A stretch of 64,000 nucleotides of DNA from Pseudomonas rhodesiae (GCF_007858255.1 NZ_VFEU01000007.1:62001-126000), one strand, 5' to 3'. Positions 44,881 through 57,996 are shown, counted from the stretch's first letter. The notes: a model not told the origin generated them from the letters alone. Numbers and translations: made by a program.

Positions 44881-46170
44881 TTAGTGCCGATCTTCCAGCT
44901 TGGTGATATCACGCGACTCGTAGCCGGTGTACAGCTGGCGCGGGCGGCCAATCTTGTAAGGGCTGGAGAGCATTTCTTTCCAGTGGGAGATCCAGCCCAC
45001 GGTCCGCGCCAGGGCGAAGATCACGGTAAACATGCTGGTTGGAATGCCGATCGCCTTGAGGATGATCCCCGAGTAGAAGTCGACGTTCGGGTACAGGGAG
45101 CGTTCGATGAAGTACGGGTCGGTCAGGGCGATCTCTTCCAGGCGCATGGCCAGTTCGAGTTGCGGATCGTTCTTGATGCCCAGTTCCTTCAATACTTCGT
45201 CGCAGGTCTGCTTCATCACGGTAGCGCGTGGGTCGCGGTTCTTATAGACCCGGTGACCGAAGCCCATCAGCTTGAACGGATCGTTCTTGTCCTTGGCCTT
45301 GGCGATGAAGGTGTCGATGTTCGAGACATCGCCGATTTCATCGAGCATGGTCAACACGGCTTCGTTCGCACCGCCGTGGGCAGGGCCCCACAGTGCGGCG
45401 ATGCCGGCGGCGATACAGGCGAACGGGTTGGCACCCGAGGAGCCCGCCAGGCGCACGGTGGAGGTGGAGGCGTTCTGCTCGTGGTCGGCGTGGAGGATGA
45501 AGATCCGGTCCATGGCCTTGGCGAGCACCGGGCTGATCGGTTTGATCTCGCACGGGGTGTTGAACATCATGTGCAGGAAGTTTTCCGCGTACGTCAGGTC
45601 GTTGCGCGGGTACATCATGGGTTGACCCATGGAGTACTTGTAAACCATTGCGGCCAGGGTCGGCATCTTGGCAACCAGGCGGATCGCGGAGATTTCGCGA
45701 TGCTGCGGGTTATTGATGTCGAGGGAGTCGTGATAGAAGGCCGACAGGGCGCCGACCACGCCGCACATGACAGCCATCGGGTGGGCGTCGCGACGGAAGC
45801 CGTTGAAGAAGGTCTTCAACTGCTCGTGAACCATGGTGTGGTTCTTGACTGTGCTGACAAACTGGGCTTTCTGCTCGGCTGTTGGCAATTCGCCATTGAG
45901 CAGCAGGTAGCAGGTTTCCAGGTAGTCCGACTTTTCTGCCAATTGCTCGATCGGGTAGCCCCGGTGCAGCAAGATGCCATTGTCGCCGTCGATATAGGTG
46001 ATCTTCGACTCGCAAGAGGCGGTCGACATGAAGCCTGGGTCGAAAGTGAAACGGCCCGTGGCCGTCAGGCCCCGTACGTCGATAACATCGGGACCAACGG
46101 TGCCGGTTAAAATGGGCAGCTCGACGGGGGCTGCGCCCTCGATGATCAACTGCGCTTTTTTGTCAGCCAT
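44881..46170 (-). CDS. gltA: Citrate synthase
   Basis: The 429-residue type II (hexameric, NADH-sensitive) citrate synthase condenses oxaloacetate and acetyl-CoA. Catalytic segments are [46 protein letters not shown] (two active-site His) and [14 protein letters not shown], with the Asp in YPNVDFYSG. It is divergent from sdhCDAB across 364 bases that carry promoters for both sides. Confidence 0.96.
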   Translation of the reverse strand: MADKKAQLIIEGAAPVELPILTGTVGPDVIDVRGLTATGRFTFDPGFMSTASCESKITYIDGDNGILLHRGYPIEQLAEKSDYLETCYLLLNGELPTAEQKAQFVSTVKNHTMVHEQLKTFFNGFRRDAHPMAVMCGVVGALSAFYHDSLDINNPQHREISAIRLVAKMPTLAAMVYKYSMGQPMMYPRNDLTYAENFLHMMFNTPCEIKPISPVLAKAMDRIFILHADHEQNASTSTVRLAGSSGANPFACIAAGIAALWGPAHGGANEAVLTMLDEIGDVSNIDTFIAKAKDKNDPFKLMGFGHRVYKNRDPRATVMKQTCDEVLKELGIKNDPQLELAMRLEEIALTDPYFIERSLYPNVDFYSGIILKAIGIPTSMFTVIFALARTVGWISHWKEMLSSPYKIGRPRQLYTGYESRDITKLEDRH

Positions 46171-46228
46171 GTGGCCTCCTATTTATGCTTCAAATCATCA
46201 GACAGACCCCCCACGCAGGGCCCGCACC

Positions 46229-46256
46229 ACTATAGTGAGATAAATTCAGATGTCAA
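46229..46256 (-). promoter_or_regulatory. gltA promoter
   Basis: On the minus strand TTGACA (46251-46256) is followed after 16 bases by TATAGT (46229-46234). It lies about 60 bases before the gltA ATG. Confidence 0.7.
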
Positions 46257-46370
46257 TTTGCCTAAAGTCTTGCTCCAGAAGGCTTTAACCGGACTTTTTC
46301 GTCGAAATTGCCTGCCATTTACGCCTTTTATCCCGCCAGCGCAATCCGCTATTAGGGTGAGGAGCGCGCG

Positions 46371-46399
46371 TTGTCATTAGTAACCTAACTGTCTATACT
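46371..46399 (+). promoter_or_regulatory. sdhC promoter
   Basis: TTGTCA (46371-46376), a 17-base spacer and TATACT (46394-46399) form a good sigma-70 promoter 136 bases upstream of the sdhC start. Confidence 0.7.
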
Positions 46400-46534
46400 C
46401 GGCCACCGACCGCCAAGGGCTTTTGGGCTTGCTTTCATTGGGGGTCGCACTCCCTGGGTGGTGCTTACCTGACCAGTGCACTCCCCTACAACTTTGCCCT
46501 GATTGTTAGGGGCTCTTCAGTGTGAAAAAAAGCC

Positions 46535-46912
46535 GTGAAGAATAGCCAACGACCTGTAAACCTAGACCTAAGGACCATCAAACTCCCCATCACCGGCGTT
46601 ACGTCGTTCCTGCACCGTGTTTCCGGCATCATCCTGTTCCTGGGCTTGGGCATCATGCTTTATGCATTGAGCAAATCCCTGGGCTCCGAGGAAGGTTACG
46701 CCGAGGTGAAGGCATGCTTGACCAGCCCGCTGGCCAAGTTCGTAGCATGGGGCCTCCTGTCCGCTCTGCTGTATCACCTGGTAGCCGGTGTGCGCCACTT
46801 GATCATGGACATGGGCATCGGTGAGACGCTGGAAGGCGGCCGCCTGGGCTCGAAAATCATCGTCGCCATTTCCGTGGTGCTGATTGTTCTCGCAGGAGTT
46901 TGGATATGGTAA
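46535..46912 (+). CDS. sdhC: Succinate dehydrogenase cytochrome b556 subunit SdhC
   Basis: The 125-residue membrane anchor begins RPVNLDLRTIKLPITGVTSFLHRVSGIILF, the SdhC signature with the quinone-site Ser/Arg, and has three helices with the heme-ligand histidine in YHLVAGVRHLIMDMG. With SdhD it binds heme b and ubiquinone. The start is a GTG at 46535. It overlaps sdhD by 7 bases. Confidence 0.94.
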   Translation: MKNSQRPVNLDLRTIKLPITGVTSFLHRVSGIILFLGLGIMLYALSKSLGSEEGYAEVKACLTSPLAKFVAWGLLSALLYHLVAGVRHLIMDMGIGETLEGGRLGSKIIVAISVVLIVLAGVWIW

Positions 46913-47274
46913 CCAGCGTTACGAACCTATCGCGTTCGGGCCTCTATGATTGGATGGCGCAGCGTGTGTCTGCGGTTGTTCTCGCGGCTTATTTCATTTT
47001 CCTGATCGGATACCTCGTCGCAAATCCGGGCATCGGCTATGAGCAATGGCATGGCCTGTTTTCCCACAATGCGATGCGAATCTTCAGTCTGCTGGCCCTT
47101 GTAGCCCTGGGCGCTCACGCCTGGGTCGGCATGTGGACCATCGCGACCGACTACCTCACGCCGATGGCGCTGGGCAAGTCCGCGACTGCAGTACGTTTCC
47201 TCTTCCAGGCAGTATGCGGCGTCGCGATGTTCGCTTACTTCGTCTGGGGTGTGCAGATTCTTTGGGGTATCTGA
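46906..47274 (+). CDS. sdhD: Succinate dehydrogenase membrane anchor SdhD
   Basis: The 122-residue protein has three helices and the features LYDWMAQRVSAVVLAAYF and ALGAHAWVGMWTIATDYL (heme-ligand histidine). The ATG at 46906 lies in the sdhC end. Three bases separate it from sdhA. Confidence 0.94.
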   Translation: MVTSVTNLSRSGLYDWMAQRVSAVVLAAYFIFLIGYLVANPGIGYEQWHGLFSHNAMRIFSLLALVALGAHAWVGMWTIATDYLTPMALGKSATAVRFLFQAVCGVAMFAYFVWGVQILWGI

Positions 47275-47277
47275 GTC

Positions 47278-49050
47278 ATGGCTAACATTCCAACTATTTC
47301 CTTCGACGCCATCATTATTGGTGGCGGCGGTGCCGGCATGCGCGCTGCGCTGCAGCTGGCCCAGGGCGGTCACAAGACTGCCGTGATCACCAAGGTATTC
47401 CCGACACGTTCCCACACCGTGTCCGCCCAGGGTGGCATCACCTGCGCCATCGCTTCGGCCGACCCGAACGATGACTGGCGCTGGCACATGTACGATACCG
47501 TCAAGGGTTCCGACTACATCGGTGACCAGGACGCTATCGAATACATGTGTCAGGAAGGCCCGGCAGCGGTGTTCGAACTGGACCACATGGGGCTGCCGTT
47601 CTCCCGTACCGAGCAAGGCCGTATCTACCAGCGTCCGTTCGGCGGCCAGTCGAAGGATTACGGTAAAGGCGGGCAGGCCGCCCGTACTTGCGCCGCTTCC
47701 GACCGTACCGGTCACGCGCTGCTGCACACGCTTTATCAGGGCAACCTGAAAGCCGGTACCACGTTCCTGAACGAGTACTACGCTGTCGACCTGGTCAAGA
47801 ACGCCCAAGGCGAGTTCGTCGGTGTGATCGCTATCTGCATCGAAACCGGTGAAACCACCTACATCCGCGCCAAGGCTACCGTGCTGGCAACGGGCGGTGC
47901 AGGCCGTATCTACGCGTCGACCACCAACGCCCTGATCAACACCGGCGACGGCGTGGGCATGGCCCTGCGTGCCGGCGTGCCGGTGCAAGATATTGAAATG
48001 TGGCAGTTCCACCCGACCGGTATTGCCGGCGCCGGCGTTCTGGTGACCGAAGGTTGCCGTGGTGAAGGTGGTTACCTGATCAACAAGCACGGCGAGCGTT
48101 TCATGGAGCGCTATGCGCCGAACGCCAAGGACCTTGCCGGTCGTGACGTTGTTGCCCGTTCGATGGTTAAAGAGATCATTGCTGGCAACGGTTGCGGTCC
48201 GAATGGCGACCACGTAATGCTTAAGCTCGATCACCTGGGCGAAGAAGTGTTGCACAGCCGTCTGCCAGGCATCTGCGAACTGTCCAAGACTTTTGCGCAC
48301 GTTGACCCGGTTGTTGCTCCGGTCCCGGTTGTTCCGACTTGCCACTATATGATGGGCGGCGTGCCGACCAACATTCATGGTCAAGCGATCACTCAGGACG
48401 CCGATGGCGTCGATGCGATCATCCCTGGTCTGTTTGCAGTGGGTGAGGTGGCGTGTGTATCGGTTCACGGTGCCAACCGCCTGGGCGGTAACTCGTTGCT
48501 CGACCTGGTGGTATTCGGTCGCGCCGCTGGCCTGCACTTGGAAAAAGCCCTGAGCGATGGCATCGAGTACGATGACGCCACCGACGCCAACATCGAGGCC
48601 GCCCTGGCGCGCCTGTCCGCTCTGAACGAGCGTACCGATGGCGAAGACGTGGCAACCCTGCGTCGCGAGCTGCAAAGCTGCATGCAGAACTACTTCGGTG
48701 TATTCCGTACTGGCGAATACATGCAGAAGGGTATTGCCCAGCTGGCCGACCTGCGCAAGCGCATCGCCAACGTCAAGATCAACGATAAGAGCCAGGCGTT
48801 CAACACCGCTCGTATCGAAGCCCTTGAGCTGCAAAACCTGCTAGAAGTGGCCGAAGCGACCGCGATTGCCGCCGAGGTTCGTAAAGAATCCCGTGGTGCT
48901 CACGCTCGTGAAGACTATGAAGACCGCGACGACGAGAACTGGCTGTGCCACACCCTGTACTTCCCGGGTGAAAAGCGCGTTGCCAAGCGTGCCGTGAACT
49001 TCTCGCCGAAAACGGTTCCGACGTTTGAACCGAAGATTCGGACTTACTAA
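47278..49050 (+). CDS. sdhA: Succinate dehydrogenase flavoprotein SdhA
   Basis: The 590-residue flavoprotein oxidises succinate to fumarate. The FAD-binding motif [16 protein letters not shown] is at the N-terminus and the covalent FAD histidine sits in [10 protein letters not shown] (about residue 45). Substrate-binding and catalytic segments [27 protein letters not shown] and [18 protein letters not shown] are all intact. Confidence 0.96.
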   Translation: MANIPTISFDAIIIGGGGAGMRAALQLAQGGHKTAVITKVFPTRSHTVSAQGGITCAIASADPNDDWRWHMYDTVKGSDYIGDQDAIEYMCQEGPAAVFELDHMGLPFSRTEQGRIYQRPFGGQSKDYGKGGQAARTCAASDRTGHALLHTLYQGNLKAGTTFLNEYYAVDLVKNAQGEFVGVIAICIETGETTYIRAKATVLATGGAGRIYASTTNALINTGDGVGMALRAGVPVQDIEMWQFHPTGIAGAGVLVTEGCRGEGGYLINKHGERFMERYAPNAKDLAGRDVVARSMVKEIIAGNGCGPNGDHVMLKLDHLGEEVLHSRLPGICELSKTFAHVDPVVAPVPVVPTCHYMMGGVPTNIHGQAITQDADGVDAIIPGLFAVGEVACVSVHGANRLGGNSLLDLVVFGRAAGLHLEKALSDGIEYDDATDANIEAALARLSALNERTDGEDVATLRRELQSCMQNYFGVFRTGEYMQKGIAQLADLRKRIANVKINDKSQAFNTARIEALELQNLLEVAEATAIAAEVRKESRGAHAREDYEDRDDENWLCHTLYFPGEKRVAKRAVNFSPKTVPTFEPKIRTY

Positions 49051-49061
49051 GGGTGGCTGCC

Positions 49062-49766
49062 ATGTTGAAAGTCAGTGTTTATCGCTACAACCCTGATCAG
49101 GACGCTGCGCCGTTCATGCAGGAATTCCAGGTCGATACCGGTGGTAAAGACCTGATGGTGCTGGACGTGCTGGCCCTGATCAAAGAGCAGGACGAAGGTT
49201 TCTCCTATCGTCGCTCTTGCCGTGAAGGTGTCTGCGGCTCCGACGGCATGAACATCAACGGCAAAAACGGCCTGGCGTGCATCACGCCGCTGTCCGCCGT
49301 GGTGAAAGGCAACAAGCTGATCGTTCGTCCACTGCCAGGTTTGCCGGTTATCCGTGACCTGGTCGTCGATATGAGCATCTTCTACAAGCAATACGAGAAA
49401 GTTAAGCCGTTCCTGCAGAACGACACGCCGGCCCCGGCCATCGAGCGTCTGCAGTCCCCGGAAGAGCGCGACAAGCTCGACGGTCTGTACGAGTGCATTC
49501 TGTGCGCCTGCTGCTCGACCTCCTGCCCGTCCTTCTGGTGGAACCCGGACAAGTTCCTGGGTCCAGCTGCCCTGCTGCAAGCGTACCGCTTCCTGGCAGA
49601 CAGCCGTGACACCAAGACGTCCGAGCGTCTGGCTTCGCTGGATGACCCGTTCAGCGTATTCCGCTGCCGCGGGATCATGAACTGCGTCAACGTATGTCCC
49701 AAAGGCCTGAACCCGACTAAGGCCATTGGTCACATCCGTAACATGCTGCTGCAAAGCGGCGTGTAA
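49062..49766 (+). CDS. sdhB: Succinate dehydrogenase iron-sulfur subunit SdhB
   Basis: The 234-residue protein carries the [2Fe-2S] cysteines in SCREGVCGSDGMNINGKNGLAC and the [4Fe-4S]/[3Fe-4S] cysteines in CILCACCSTSCPS and CRGIMNCVNVCPKGLNP. It passes electrons from SdhA to the quinone site. ATG 49062 (MLKVSVYRYN) chosen over an in-frame GTG three codons upstream. Confidence 0.96.
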   Translation: MLKVSVYRYNPDQDAAPFMQEFQVDTGGKDLMVLDVLALIKEQDEGFSYRRSCREGVCGSDGMNINGKNGLACITPLSAVVKGNKLIVRPLPGLPVIRDLVVDMSIFYKQYEKVKPFLQNDTPAPAIERLQSPEERDKLDGLYECILCACCSTSCPSFWWNPDKFLGPAALLQAYRFLADSRDTKTSERLASLDDPFSVFRCRGIMNCVNVCPKGLNPTKAIGHIRNMLLQSGV

Positions 49767-50027
49767 CTGACGTTGTAACAAAGCAGGACCGTTGTGCCCG
49801 TAAATGCTGCGGCGCAGGCTTCAACCGGCGCCGTAGTTTTAACTTGAGCAGCGACTTACAAAGCCGCGGCTCTTATTTTGAAGAAATGAGACAAGCAGGG
49901 GCATTCGGGTTGGTACCCGAACTATCAGCGTGATCCTAAGTGGCTTGTTTTGGTCGCTGCACTTGGCCTTTTGCAAGCAAACTCGGTGTTTTCGCCGGTG
50001 GTGTCCCCAAATCGAGGGTGACCAAGC

Positions 50028-52859
50028 ATGCAAGAAAGCGTGATGCAGCGCATGTGGAACAGCGGCTATCTTTCAGGTGGTAACGCTGCCTATGTGGAAG
50101 AGCTTTATGAGCTCTACCTGCACGACCCTAACGCTGTGCCAGAAGAATGGCGCACCAAATTTCAGACGTTGTCTTCAGACGGCAACGCTGCCACCGATGT
50201 ATCGCATGCAACAATTCGCGATCAGTTTGTGCTGCTGGCAAAGAACCAGCGCCGCGCCCAACCGGTTTCCGCCGGCAGCGTGAGCAGTGAGCATGAGAAG
50301 AAGCAAGTTGAAGTACTGCGACTGATCCAGGCCTACCGGATGCGTGGCCACCAGGCTGCCCAGCTTGACCCGCTGGGGCTCTGGCAGCGTCCTGCACCGG
50401 CTGACCTGTCGATCAATCATTACGGCTTGACCAATGCCGATCTTGATACGACCTTCCGTGCCGGCGACCTGTTCATCGGCAAAGAGGAAGCGAGCCTACG
50501 CGAAATTCACGAGGCGTTGCAGCAGACATATTGCCGCACCATCGGCGCCGAGTTCACGCACATCACCGATTCCGAGCAGCGCCAGTGGTTCCAGCATCGC
50601 CTGGAAGGTGTGCGCGGCCGTCCGGCGCTGTCCGCCGACGTTCGCAGCCACCTGCTTGAGCGCGTGACCGCGGCCGAAGGCCTGGAAAAATACCTGGGCA
50701 CCAAATACCCGGGCACCAAGCGTTTCGGTCTGGAAGGCGGCGAAAGCCTGATCCCGATGCTCGACGAGCTGATCCAGCGTTCCGGTTCCTACGGCACCAA
50801 GGAAGTCGTGATCGGCATGGCCCACCGTGGTCGCTTGAACGTGTTGGTCAACACTTTCGGCAAGAACCCGCGTGAGCTGTTCGACGAGTTCGAAGGCAAG
50901 AAGAAGGTCGAGCTGGGTTCCGGTGACGTTAAATACCACCAGGGCTTCTCGTCCAACGTGATGACCACCGGCGGTGAAGTTCACCTGGCCATGGCATTCA
51001 ACCCATCCCACCTGGAAATCGTTTCGCCAGTGGTCGAGGGGTCGGTGCGTGCTCGCCAGGACCGTCGTAACGACACCACTGGTGAAAAGGTTCTGCCGAT
51101 TTCCATCCACGGTGACGCGGCATTCGCCGGTCAGGGCGTGGTTCTGGAAACCTTCCAGATGTCGCAGACTCGCGGCTTCAAGACTGGCGGTACCGTTCAC
51201 ATCGTCATCAACAACCAGGTGGGCTTCACCATCAGCAACCCGTTGGACTCGCGTTCCACCGAGTACGCCACCGACGTTGCCAAGATGATCCAGGCGCCGA
51301 TCCTCCATGTGAATGGTGATGATCCGGAAGCCGTATTGTTCGTGACCCAACTGGCCGTTGACTACCGCATGCAGTTCAAGCGTGACGTGGTGATCGACCT
51401 GGTTTGCTACCGCCGTCGCGGTCACAACGAAGCGGACGAGCCAAGCGGCACCCAACCGTTGATGTACCAGCAGATCACCAAGCAGCGCACCACCCGTGAG
51501 CTGTACGCCGAAAGCCTGACCAAGGCCGGCGTGGTGGACGAAGCGCGTGTTCAGGCGAAAGTCGATGAATACCGCAACGCTCTGGACAACGGTCTGCATG
51601 TAGTGAAAAGCCTGGTCAAAGAGCCGAACAAAGAGCTGTTCGTAGACTGGCGTCCGTACCTGGGCCACACCTGGACCGCGCGTCACGATACCTCGTTCGA
51701 CCTCAAGACCCTGCAGGAACTGTCCGCCAAGCTGCTGGAAATTCCGGAAGGCTTCGTGGTTCAGCGTCAGGTCTCGAAGATCTACGAAGACCGTCAGAAG
51801 ATGCAAGCCGGCGGCCTGCCGATCAACTGGGGTTACGCCGAAACCATGGCGTACGCGACCCTGGCGTTCGAAGGTCACCCGATCCGCATGACCGGCCAGG
51901 ACATCGGCCGCGGTACGTTCTCGCACCGTCACGCGGTACTGCACAACCAAAAAGACGCCAGCACCTACGTGCCGTTGCAGAACCTGTACGAAGGCCAGCC
52001 ACGTTTCGACCTGTACGATTCGTTCCTGTCCGAAGAGGCTGTACTGGCCTTTGAATACGGTTACTCGACCACCACGCCGAATGCGCTGGTGATCTGGGAA
52101 GCCCAGTTCGGCGACTTCGCCAACGGCGCCCAGGTGGTGATCGACCAGTTCATCACCAGCGGCGAGCATAAGTGGGGCCGTCTGTGCGGTCTGACCATGC
52201 TGCTGCCGCACGGTTATGAAGGTCAGGGTCCGGAGCACTCCTCGGCCCGTCTGGAGCGTTACCTGCAGCTGTGCGCCGAGCACAACATCCAGGTCTGCGT
52301 ACCGACCACCCCGGCTCAGATCTACCACTTGCTGCGTCGCCAGGTGATTCGTCCTCTGCGCAAGCCGCTGGTTGTGCTGACTCCGAAGTCGCTGCTGCGT
52401 CATAAATTGGCCGTCTCGACCCTGGAAGATCTGGCGGACGGTTCGTTCCAGACCGTGATTCCAGAAATCGACACGCTGGACGCGGCCAAGGTCACTCGCC
52501 TGATCCTGTGCAGCGGCAAGGTCTACTATGACCTGCTGGAAAAACGCCGTGCCGAAGGCCGCGAAGATATCGCCATCGTGCGTATCGAGCAGCTTTACCC
52601 GTTCCCGGAAGACGACCTGATGGAGGTCATCGCGCCTTACACCAACCTCACGAATGTGGTCTGGTGCCAGGAAGAACCGATGAACCAGGGCGCGTGGTAC
52701 AGCAGCCAGCATCACCTGCGTCGCAGCATTGGCAACCATAACAAGGCCCTGGGCCTGGAATACGCCGGCCGTGATGCTTCCGCCGCACCTGCGTGTGGTT
52801 ATGCGTCGATGCACGCCGAACAGCAGGAAAAACTGCTGCAAGATGCTTTCACTGTTTAA
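50028..52859 (+). CDS. sucA: 2-oxoglutarate dehydrogenase E1 component
   Basis: The 943-residue thiamine-diphosphate enzyme decarboxylates 2-oxoglutarate and succinylates the E2 lipoyl group. The N-terminal E2-binding segment (SGYLSGGNAAYVEELYELYLHDPNAVPEEW), VIGMAHRGRLNVLVNTFGK, the ThDP motif (GDAAFAGQGVVLETFQ... IVINNQVGFT) and the C-terminal transketolase-like part (GQDIGRGTFSHRHAVLHNQ) are present. A 261-base gap with a hairpin (CGGCGC / GCGCCG near 49809-49834) separates it from sdhB; transcription through and a separate promoter are both possible. Confidence 0.96.
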   Translation: MQESVMQRMWNSGYLSGGNAAYVEELYELYLHDPNAVPEEWRTKFQTLSSDGNAATDVSHATIRDQFVLLAKNQRRAQPVSAGSVSSEHEKKQVEVLRLIQAYRMRGHQAAQLDPLGLWQRPAPADLSINHYGLTNADLDTTFRAGDLFIGKEEASLREIHEALQQTYCRTIGAEFTHITDSEQRQWFQHRLEGVRGRPALSADVRSHLLERVTAAEGLEKYLGTKYPGTKRFGLEGGESLIPMLDELIQRSGSYGTKEVVIGMAHRGRLNVLVNTFGKNPRELFDEFEGKKKVELGSGDVKYHQGFSSNVMTTGGEVHLAMAFNPSHLEIVSPVVEGSVRARQDRRNDTTGEKVLPISIHGDAAFAGQGVVLETFQMSQTRGFKTGGTVHIVINNQVGFTISNPLDSRSTEYATDVAKMIQAPILHVNGDDPEAVLFVTQLAVDYRMQFKRDVVIDLVCYRRRGHNEADEPSGTQPLMYQQITKQRTTRELYAESLTKAGVVDEARVQAKVDEYRNALDNGLHVVKSLVKEPNKELFVDWRPYLGHTWTARHDTSFDLKTLQELSAKLLEIPEGFVVQRQVSKIYEDRQKMQAGGLPINWGYAETMAYATLAFEGHPIRMTGQDIGRGTFSHRHAVLHNQKDASTYVPLQNLYEGQPRFDLYDSFLSEEAVLAFEYGYSTTTPNALVIWEAQFGDFANGAQVVIDQFITSGEHKWGRLCGLTMLLPHGYEGQGPEHSSARLERYLQLCAEHNIQVCVPTTPAQIYHLLRRQVIRPLRKPLVVLTPKSLLRHKLAVSTLEDLADGSFQTVIPEIDTLDAAKVTRLILCSGKVYYDLLEKRRAEGREDIAIVRIEQLYPFPEDDLMEVIAPYTNLTNVVWCQEEPMNQGAWYSSQHHLRRSIGNHNKALGLEYAGRDASAAPACGYASMHAEQQEKLLQDAFTV

Positions 52860-52903
52860 CGCCTTCGCGCTGACTGAAACCGAATTTTAAGGACCCACAG
52901 ATA

Positions 52904-54127
52904 ATGGCTATCGAAATCAAAGCCCCGTCATTCCCGGAATCGGTTGCCGATGGCACCGTTGCCACCTGGCACAAAAAACCAGGTGAAGCTGTCAAGCGCG
53001 ACGACCTGATCGTCGACATCGAGACCGACAAAGTCGTGCTGGAAGTGCTGGCCGAAGCTGACGGTGTACTGGGCGCAATCGTTGCCGAGGAGGGCGCTAC
53101 CGTCCTGTCCAACCAGGTGTTGGGCTCGATCGAAGAGGGCGGCGCTGCTGCACCTGCACCCGCTCCGGCTGCTGCACCTGCTGCTTCGGCGCCAGCTGCC
53201 GCTCCGGCCGCTGGTGCTGAAGACCCGATCGCTGCACCGGCTGCGCGCCAGTTGGCTGAAGAAAACGGTATCAACCTGGCTTCCATCAAAGGCACCGGCA
53301 AAGACGGCCGCGTGACCAAGGAAGACGTGGTTGCTGCGGTTGAAGCCAAGAAAAACGCTCCAGCTGCCGCACCTGCCAAGCCTGCTGCCCCGGCTGCCGC
53401 TGCTCCTGTGTTCGCTGCCGGCGACCGCACCGAGAAGCGCGTACCGATGACCCGCGTGCGTGCCACCGTGGCCAAGCGTCTGGTTGAAGCCCAGTCGAAC
53501 ATGGCAATGCTGACCACCTTCAACGAAGTCGACATGACCGAAGTCATGGCCCTGCGTTCGAAGTACAAGGACCTGTTCGAGAAGTCCCACAACGGCGTGC
53601 GCCTGGGCTTCATGTCGTTCTTCGTGAAAGCGGCCACCGAAGCGCTGAAACGCTTCCCAGCAGTCAACGCTTCCATCGATGGCAACGACATCGTCTACCA
53701 TGGCTATGCAGACATCGGCGTTGCCGTGTCCAGCGACCGTGGCCTGGTGGTTCCGGTCCTGCGTAACGCCGAACTGATGAGCCTGGCTGAAATCGAAGGC
53801 GGCATCGCCACCTTCGGCAAGAAAGCCCGTGACGGCAAGCTGACCATCGACGAGATGACCGGTGGTACCTTCACCATCACCAACGGTGGTACCTTCGGTT
53901 CGATGATGTCGACGCCGATCGTCAACCCGCCACAAGCCGCGATCTTGGGCATGCACAACATCATCCAGCGTCCGATGGCCATCAACGGCCAAGTCGTGAT
54001 CCGCCCGATGATGTACCTGGCACTGTCCTACGATCACCGCCTGATCGATGGTAAAGAAGCCGTGACTTTCCTGGTGACCATCAAGAACCTGCTGGAAGAC
54101 CCGGCTCGTCTTCTTCTGGATATCTAA
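52904..54127 (+). CDS. sucB: 2-oxoglutarate dehydrogenase E2 (dihydrolipoyl succinyltransferase)
   Basis: The 407-residue core protein has one lipoyl domain with the lipoylated K43 in ETDKVVLEV, an Ala/Pro-rich linker (about 78-105 and again near 155-170), a small E1/E3-binding domain ([13 protein letters not shown]) and the catalytic domain ending in [12 protein letters not shown], with the active-site histidine. It transfers succinyl groups to CoA. Confidence 0.96.
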   Translation: MAIEIKAPSFPESVADGTVATWHKKPGEAVKRDDLIVDIETDKVVLEVLAEADGVLGAIVAEEGATVLSNQVLGSIEEGGAAAPAPAPAAAPAASAPAAAPAAGAEDPIAAPAARQLAEENGINLASIKGTGKDGRVTKEDVVAAVEAKKNAPAAAPAKPAAPAAAAPVFAAGDRTEKRVPMTRVRATVAKRLVEAQSNMAMLTTFNEVDMTEVMALRSKYKDLFEKSHNGVRLGFMSFFVKAATEALKRFPAVNASIDGNDIVYHGYADIGVAVSSDRGLVVPVLRNAELMSLAEIEGGIATFGKKARDGKLTIDEMTGGTFTITNGGTFGSMMSTPIVNPPQAAILGMHNIIQRPMAINGQVVIRPMMYLALSYDHRLIDGKEAVTFLVTIKNLLEDPARLLLDI

Positions 54128-55667
<1,540 letters not shown>

Positions 55668-55871
55668 GCGAGATAATAAGAAACCACGGCGGAGTTGCCC
55701 GTCGTGAGCCTTGCGCGCAAGACTCACCGCGGAATATCCGCTGGACGCAGCCTTGCGCAGCTTTACGGGCCATAAGCCCCGCAAGTTGCGCAAGCAGCAG
55801 TCACAGGTGGTGCGGCACTCATAATGAGCGCAGCGCCGAATGCGCAGTACCTAACGAAGACGGTAAAAAGC

Positions 55872-57038
55872 ATGAATCTTCACGAGTATCAGGGTAAGCA
55901 GCTGTTCGCTGAATACGGCCTGCCAGTATCCAAGGGCTACGCAGTAGACACCCCGGAAGCAGCAGCAGAAGCTTGCGACAAAATCGGTGGTACCGAGTGG
56001 GTTGTCAAAGCCCAGGTCCACGCTGGTGGTCGCGGTAAAGCGGGCGGCGTTAAGCTGGTTCGCAATAAAGAAGACGCCAAGGCCTTCGCACAGCAGTGGC
56101 TGGGCAAGCGTCTGGTGACTTACCAGACTGATGCCAATGGCCAGCCAGTCACCAAGATCCTGGTTGAATCGTGCACTGATATCGCTAAAGAGCTGTACCT
56201 GGGCGCTGTCGTTGACCGTTCGAGCCGTCGCATCGTGTTCATGGCTTCCACCGAAGGTGGCGTGGACATCGAAAAGATCGCTCACGAAACCCCAGAAAAA
56301 ATTCTGAAAGCCACCATCGATCCACTGGTTGGCGCTCAGCCGTTCCAGGGTCGCGAGCTGGCTTTCCAGCTGGGCCTGGAAGGCAAGCAAGTTGCTCAGT
56401 TCGCCAAGATCTTCGTAGGTCTGGCCAAACTGTTCCAGGATCACGATCTGGCTCTGCTGGAAGTGAACCCGCTGGTGATCAAAGCTGACGGCGATCTGCA
56501 CTGCCTCGATGCCAAGATCAACATCGACGCCAACGCCATGTACCGTCAGCCTAAGCTGAAGACTTTCCACGATCCGTCGCAAGACGATCCGCGCGAAGCG
56601 CACGCTGCCAAGTTCGAACTGAACTACGTGGCCCTGGAAGGCAACATCGGTTGCATGGTCAACGGTGCCGGCCTGGCCATGGGTACCATGGACATCGTCA
56701 ACCTGCATGGCGGCAAACCAGCCAACTTCCTCGACGTGGGCGGTGGTGCTACCAAAGAACGCGTGACCGAAGCCTTCAAGATCATCCTGTCCGACGCCAA
56801 CGTCGCTGCAGTACTGGTCAACATCTTCGGCGGCATCGTTCGTTGCGACATGATTGCCGAAGGCATCATCGGTGCAGTGAAAGAAGTCGGCGTTAAAATC
56901 CCGGTTGTTGTTCGCCTTGAAGGTAACAACGCTGAACTGGGCGCTAAAGTACTGGCAGAAAGCGGTTTGAACATCATCGCGGCTACCAGCCTGACCGACG
57001 CTGCTCAACAAGTTGTCAAAGCTGCGGAGGGCAAATAA
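55872..57038 (+). CDS. sucC: Succinate-CoA ligase beta subunit
   Basis: The 388-residue ATP-grasp protein starts [20 protein letters not shown] and has [20 protein letters not shown], the EVNPLVIK metal site and the C-terminal [13 protein letters not shown]...[11 protein letters not shown]oA-ligase-like domain. It forms the nucleotide-binding half of succinyl-CoA synthetase. ATG 55872 is 205 bases after lpdG; an in-frame upstream start at 55824 is unlikely. Its TAA overlaps the sucD ATG by one base. Confidence 0.95.
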   Translation: MNLHEYQGKQLFAEYGLPVSKGYAVDTPEAAAEACDKIGGTEWVVKAQVHAGGRGKAGGVKLVRNKEDAKAFAQQWLGKRLVTYQTDANGQPVTKILVESCTDIAKELYLGAVVDRSSRRIVFMASTEGGVDIEKIAHETPEKILKATIDPLVGAQPFQGRELAFQLGLEGKQVAQFAKIFVGLAKLFQDHDLALLEVNPLVIKADGDLHCLDAKINIDANAMYRQPKLKTFHDPSQDDPREAHAAKFELNYVALEGNIGCMVNGAGLAMGTMDIVNLHGGKPANFLDVGGGATKERVTEAFKIILSDANVAAVLVNIFGGIVRCDMIAEGIIGAVKEVGVKIPVVVRLEGNNAELGAKVLAESGLNIIAATSLTDAAQQVVKAAEGK

Positions 57039-57919
57039 TGAGCGTCCTGATCAATAAAGACACCAAAGTTATCTGCCAGGGTATTACCGGTTCGCAAGGT
57101 AGCTTCCACACCCAGCAAGCCATCGAATACGGCACCCAGATGGTTGGCGGCGTAACGCCAGGCAAAGGCGGCACCGAGCACCTGGGCCTGCCGGTGTTCA
57201 ACACCGTGAAAGACGCTGTAGCTGCCACTGGCGCAACCGCCAGCGTGATCTACGTTCCGGCTCCTTTCTGCAAGGACTCGATCCTGGAAGCGGCATTCGG
57301 CGGCATCAAGCTGATCGTTTGCATCACCGAAGGCATTCCTACCCTGGACATGCTGGACGCTAAAGTTAAGTGTGACGAACTGGGCGTAGTCCTGATCGGC
57401 CCTAACTGCCCAGGCGTGATCACCCCAGGCGAATGCAAGATCGGCATCATGCCAGGTCACATTCACTTGCCAGGTAAAGTCGGTATCGTTTCCCGTTCCG
57501 GCACCCTGACCTACGAAGCTGTGAAGCAGACCACTGACGCCGGTTTCGGTCAGTCGACTTGCGTCGGCATCGGCGGTGACCCGATCCCAGGCTCCAACTT
57601 CATCGACATCCTGAAGCTGTTCCAGGAAGACCCGAAGACCGAAGCGATCGTGATGATCGGTGAGATCGGCGGTTCGGCTGAAGAAGAAGCGGCTGCCTAC
57701 ATCAAGGCACACGTGACCAAGCCGGTTGTTTCCTACATCGCTGGTGTGACTGCCCCTGCTGGCAAGCGCATGGGCCATGCGGGCGCAATCATCTCCGGCG
57801 GCAAAGGCACTGCAGACGAGAAATTCGCTGCGCTGCAAGACGCAGGCGTGAAAACCGTGCGTTCGCTGGCAGACATCGGCAAGGCCCTGGCCGAGCTGAC
57901 CGGTTGGGCTGTCAAATAA
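57038..57919 (+). CDS. sucD: Succinate-CoA ligase alpha subunit
   Basis: The 293-residue protein binds CoA through [30 protein letters not shown] and carries the phosphorylated histidine H247 in [12 protein letters not shown]. With the SucC protein it makes ATP (or GTP) from succinyl-CoA. Last gene of the TCA cluster. Confidence 0.95.
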   Translation: MSVLINKDTKVICQGITGSQGSFHTQQAIEYGTQMVGGVTPGKGGTEHLGLPVFNTVKDAVAATGATASVIYVPAPFCKDSILEAAFGGIKLIVCITEGIPTLDMLDAKVKCDELGVVLIGPNCPGVITPGECKIGIMPGHIHLPGKVGIVSRSGTLTYEAVKQTTDAGFGQSTCVGIGGDPIPGSNFIDILKLFQEDPKTEAIVMIGEIGGSAEEEAAAYIKAHVTKPVVSYIAGVTAPAGKRMGHAGAIISGGKGTADEKFAALQDAGVKTVRSLADIGKALAELTGWAVK

Positions 57920-57946
57920 GCCTCGCGCTTAACTGACGCTTTACCC

Positions 57947-57976
57947 CACAAAGGCCACCTTCGGGTGGCCTTTGTG
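57947..57976 (+). terminator. Terminator hairpin of the suc operon
   Basis: A 13-bp perfect stem (CACAAAGGCCACC / GGTGGCCTTTGTG) closes a stable TTCG tetraloop. The following T-tract is weak. Confidence 0.85.
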
Positions 57977-57996
57977 CTTCTTGAATGCCTTCGATC

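Larger units (their letters stand above)
46171..46534. other. Divergent gltA-sdhC regulatory region
   Basis: 364 bases without a gene. It holds a sigma-70 promoter for each direction and, between 46400 and 46534, a leader of about 130 bases in front of sdhC with no strong hairpin that I can call. A long leader in this position is a place to look for small-RNA or RNA-binding control. Confidence 0.6.

Noticed and set aside
50496..52841. Very long open frame antisense to sucA, and similar long antisense frames opposite sucB, sucC, lpdG, gltA, sdhA and htpG
   Set aside because: They mirror strongly coding, GC-rich genes on the other strand, have no ribosome-binding sites or protein-family motifs, and are a codon-bias artefact.
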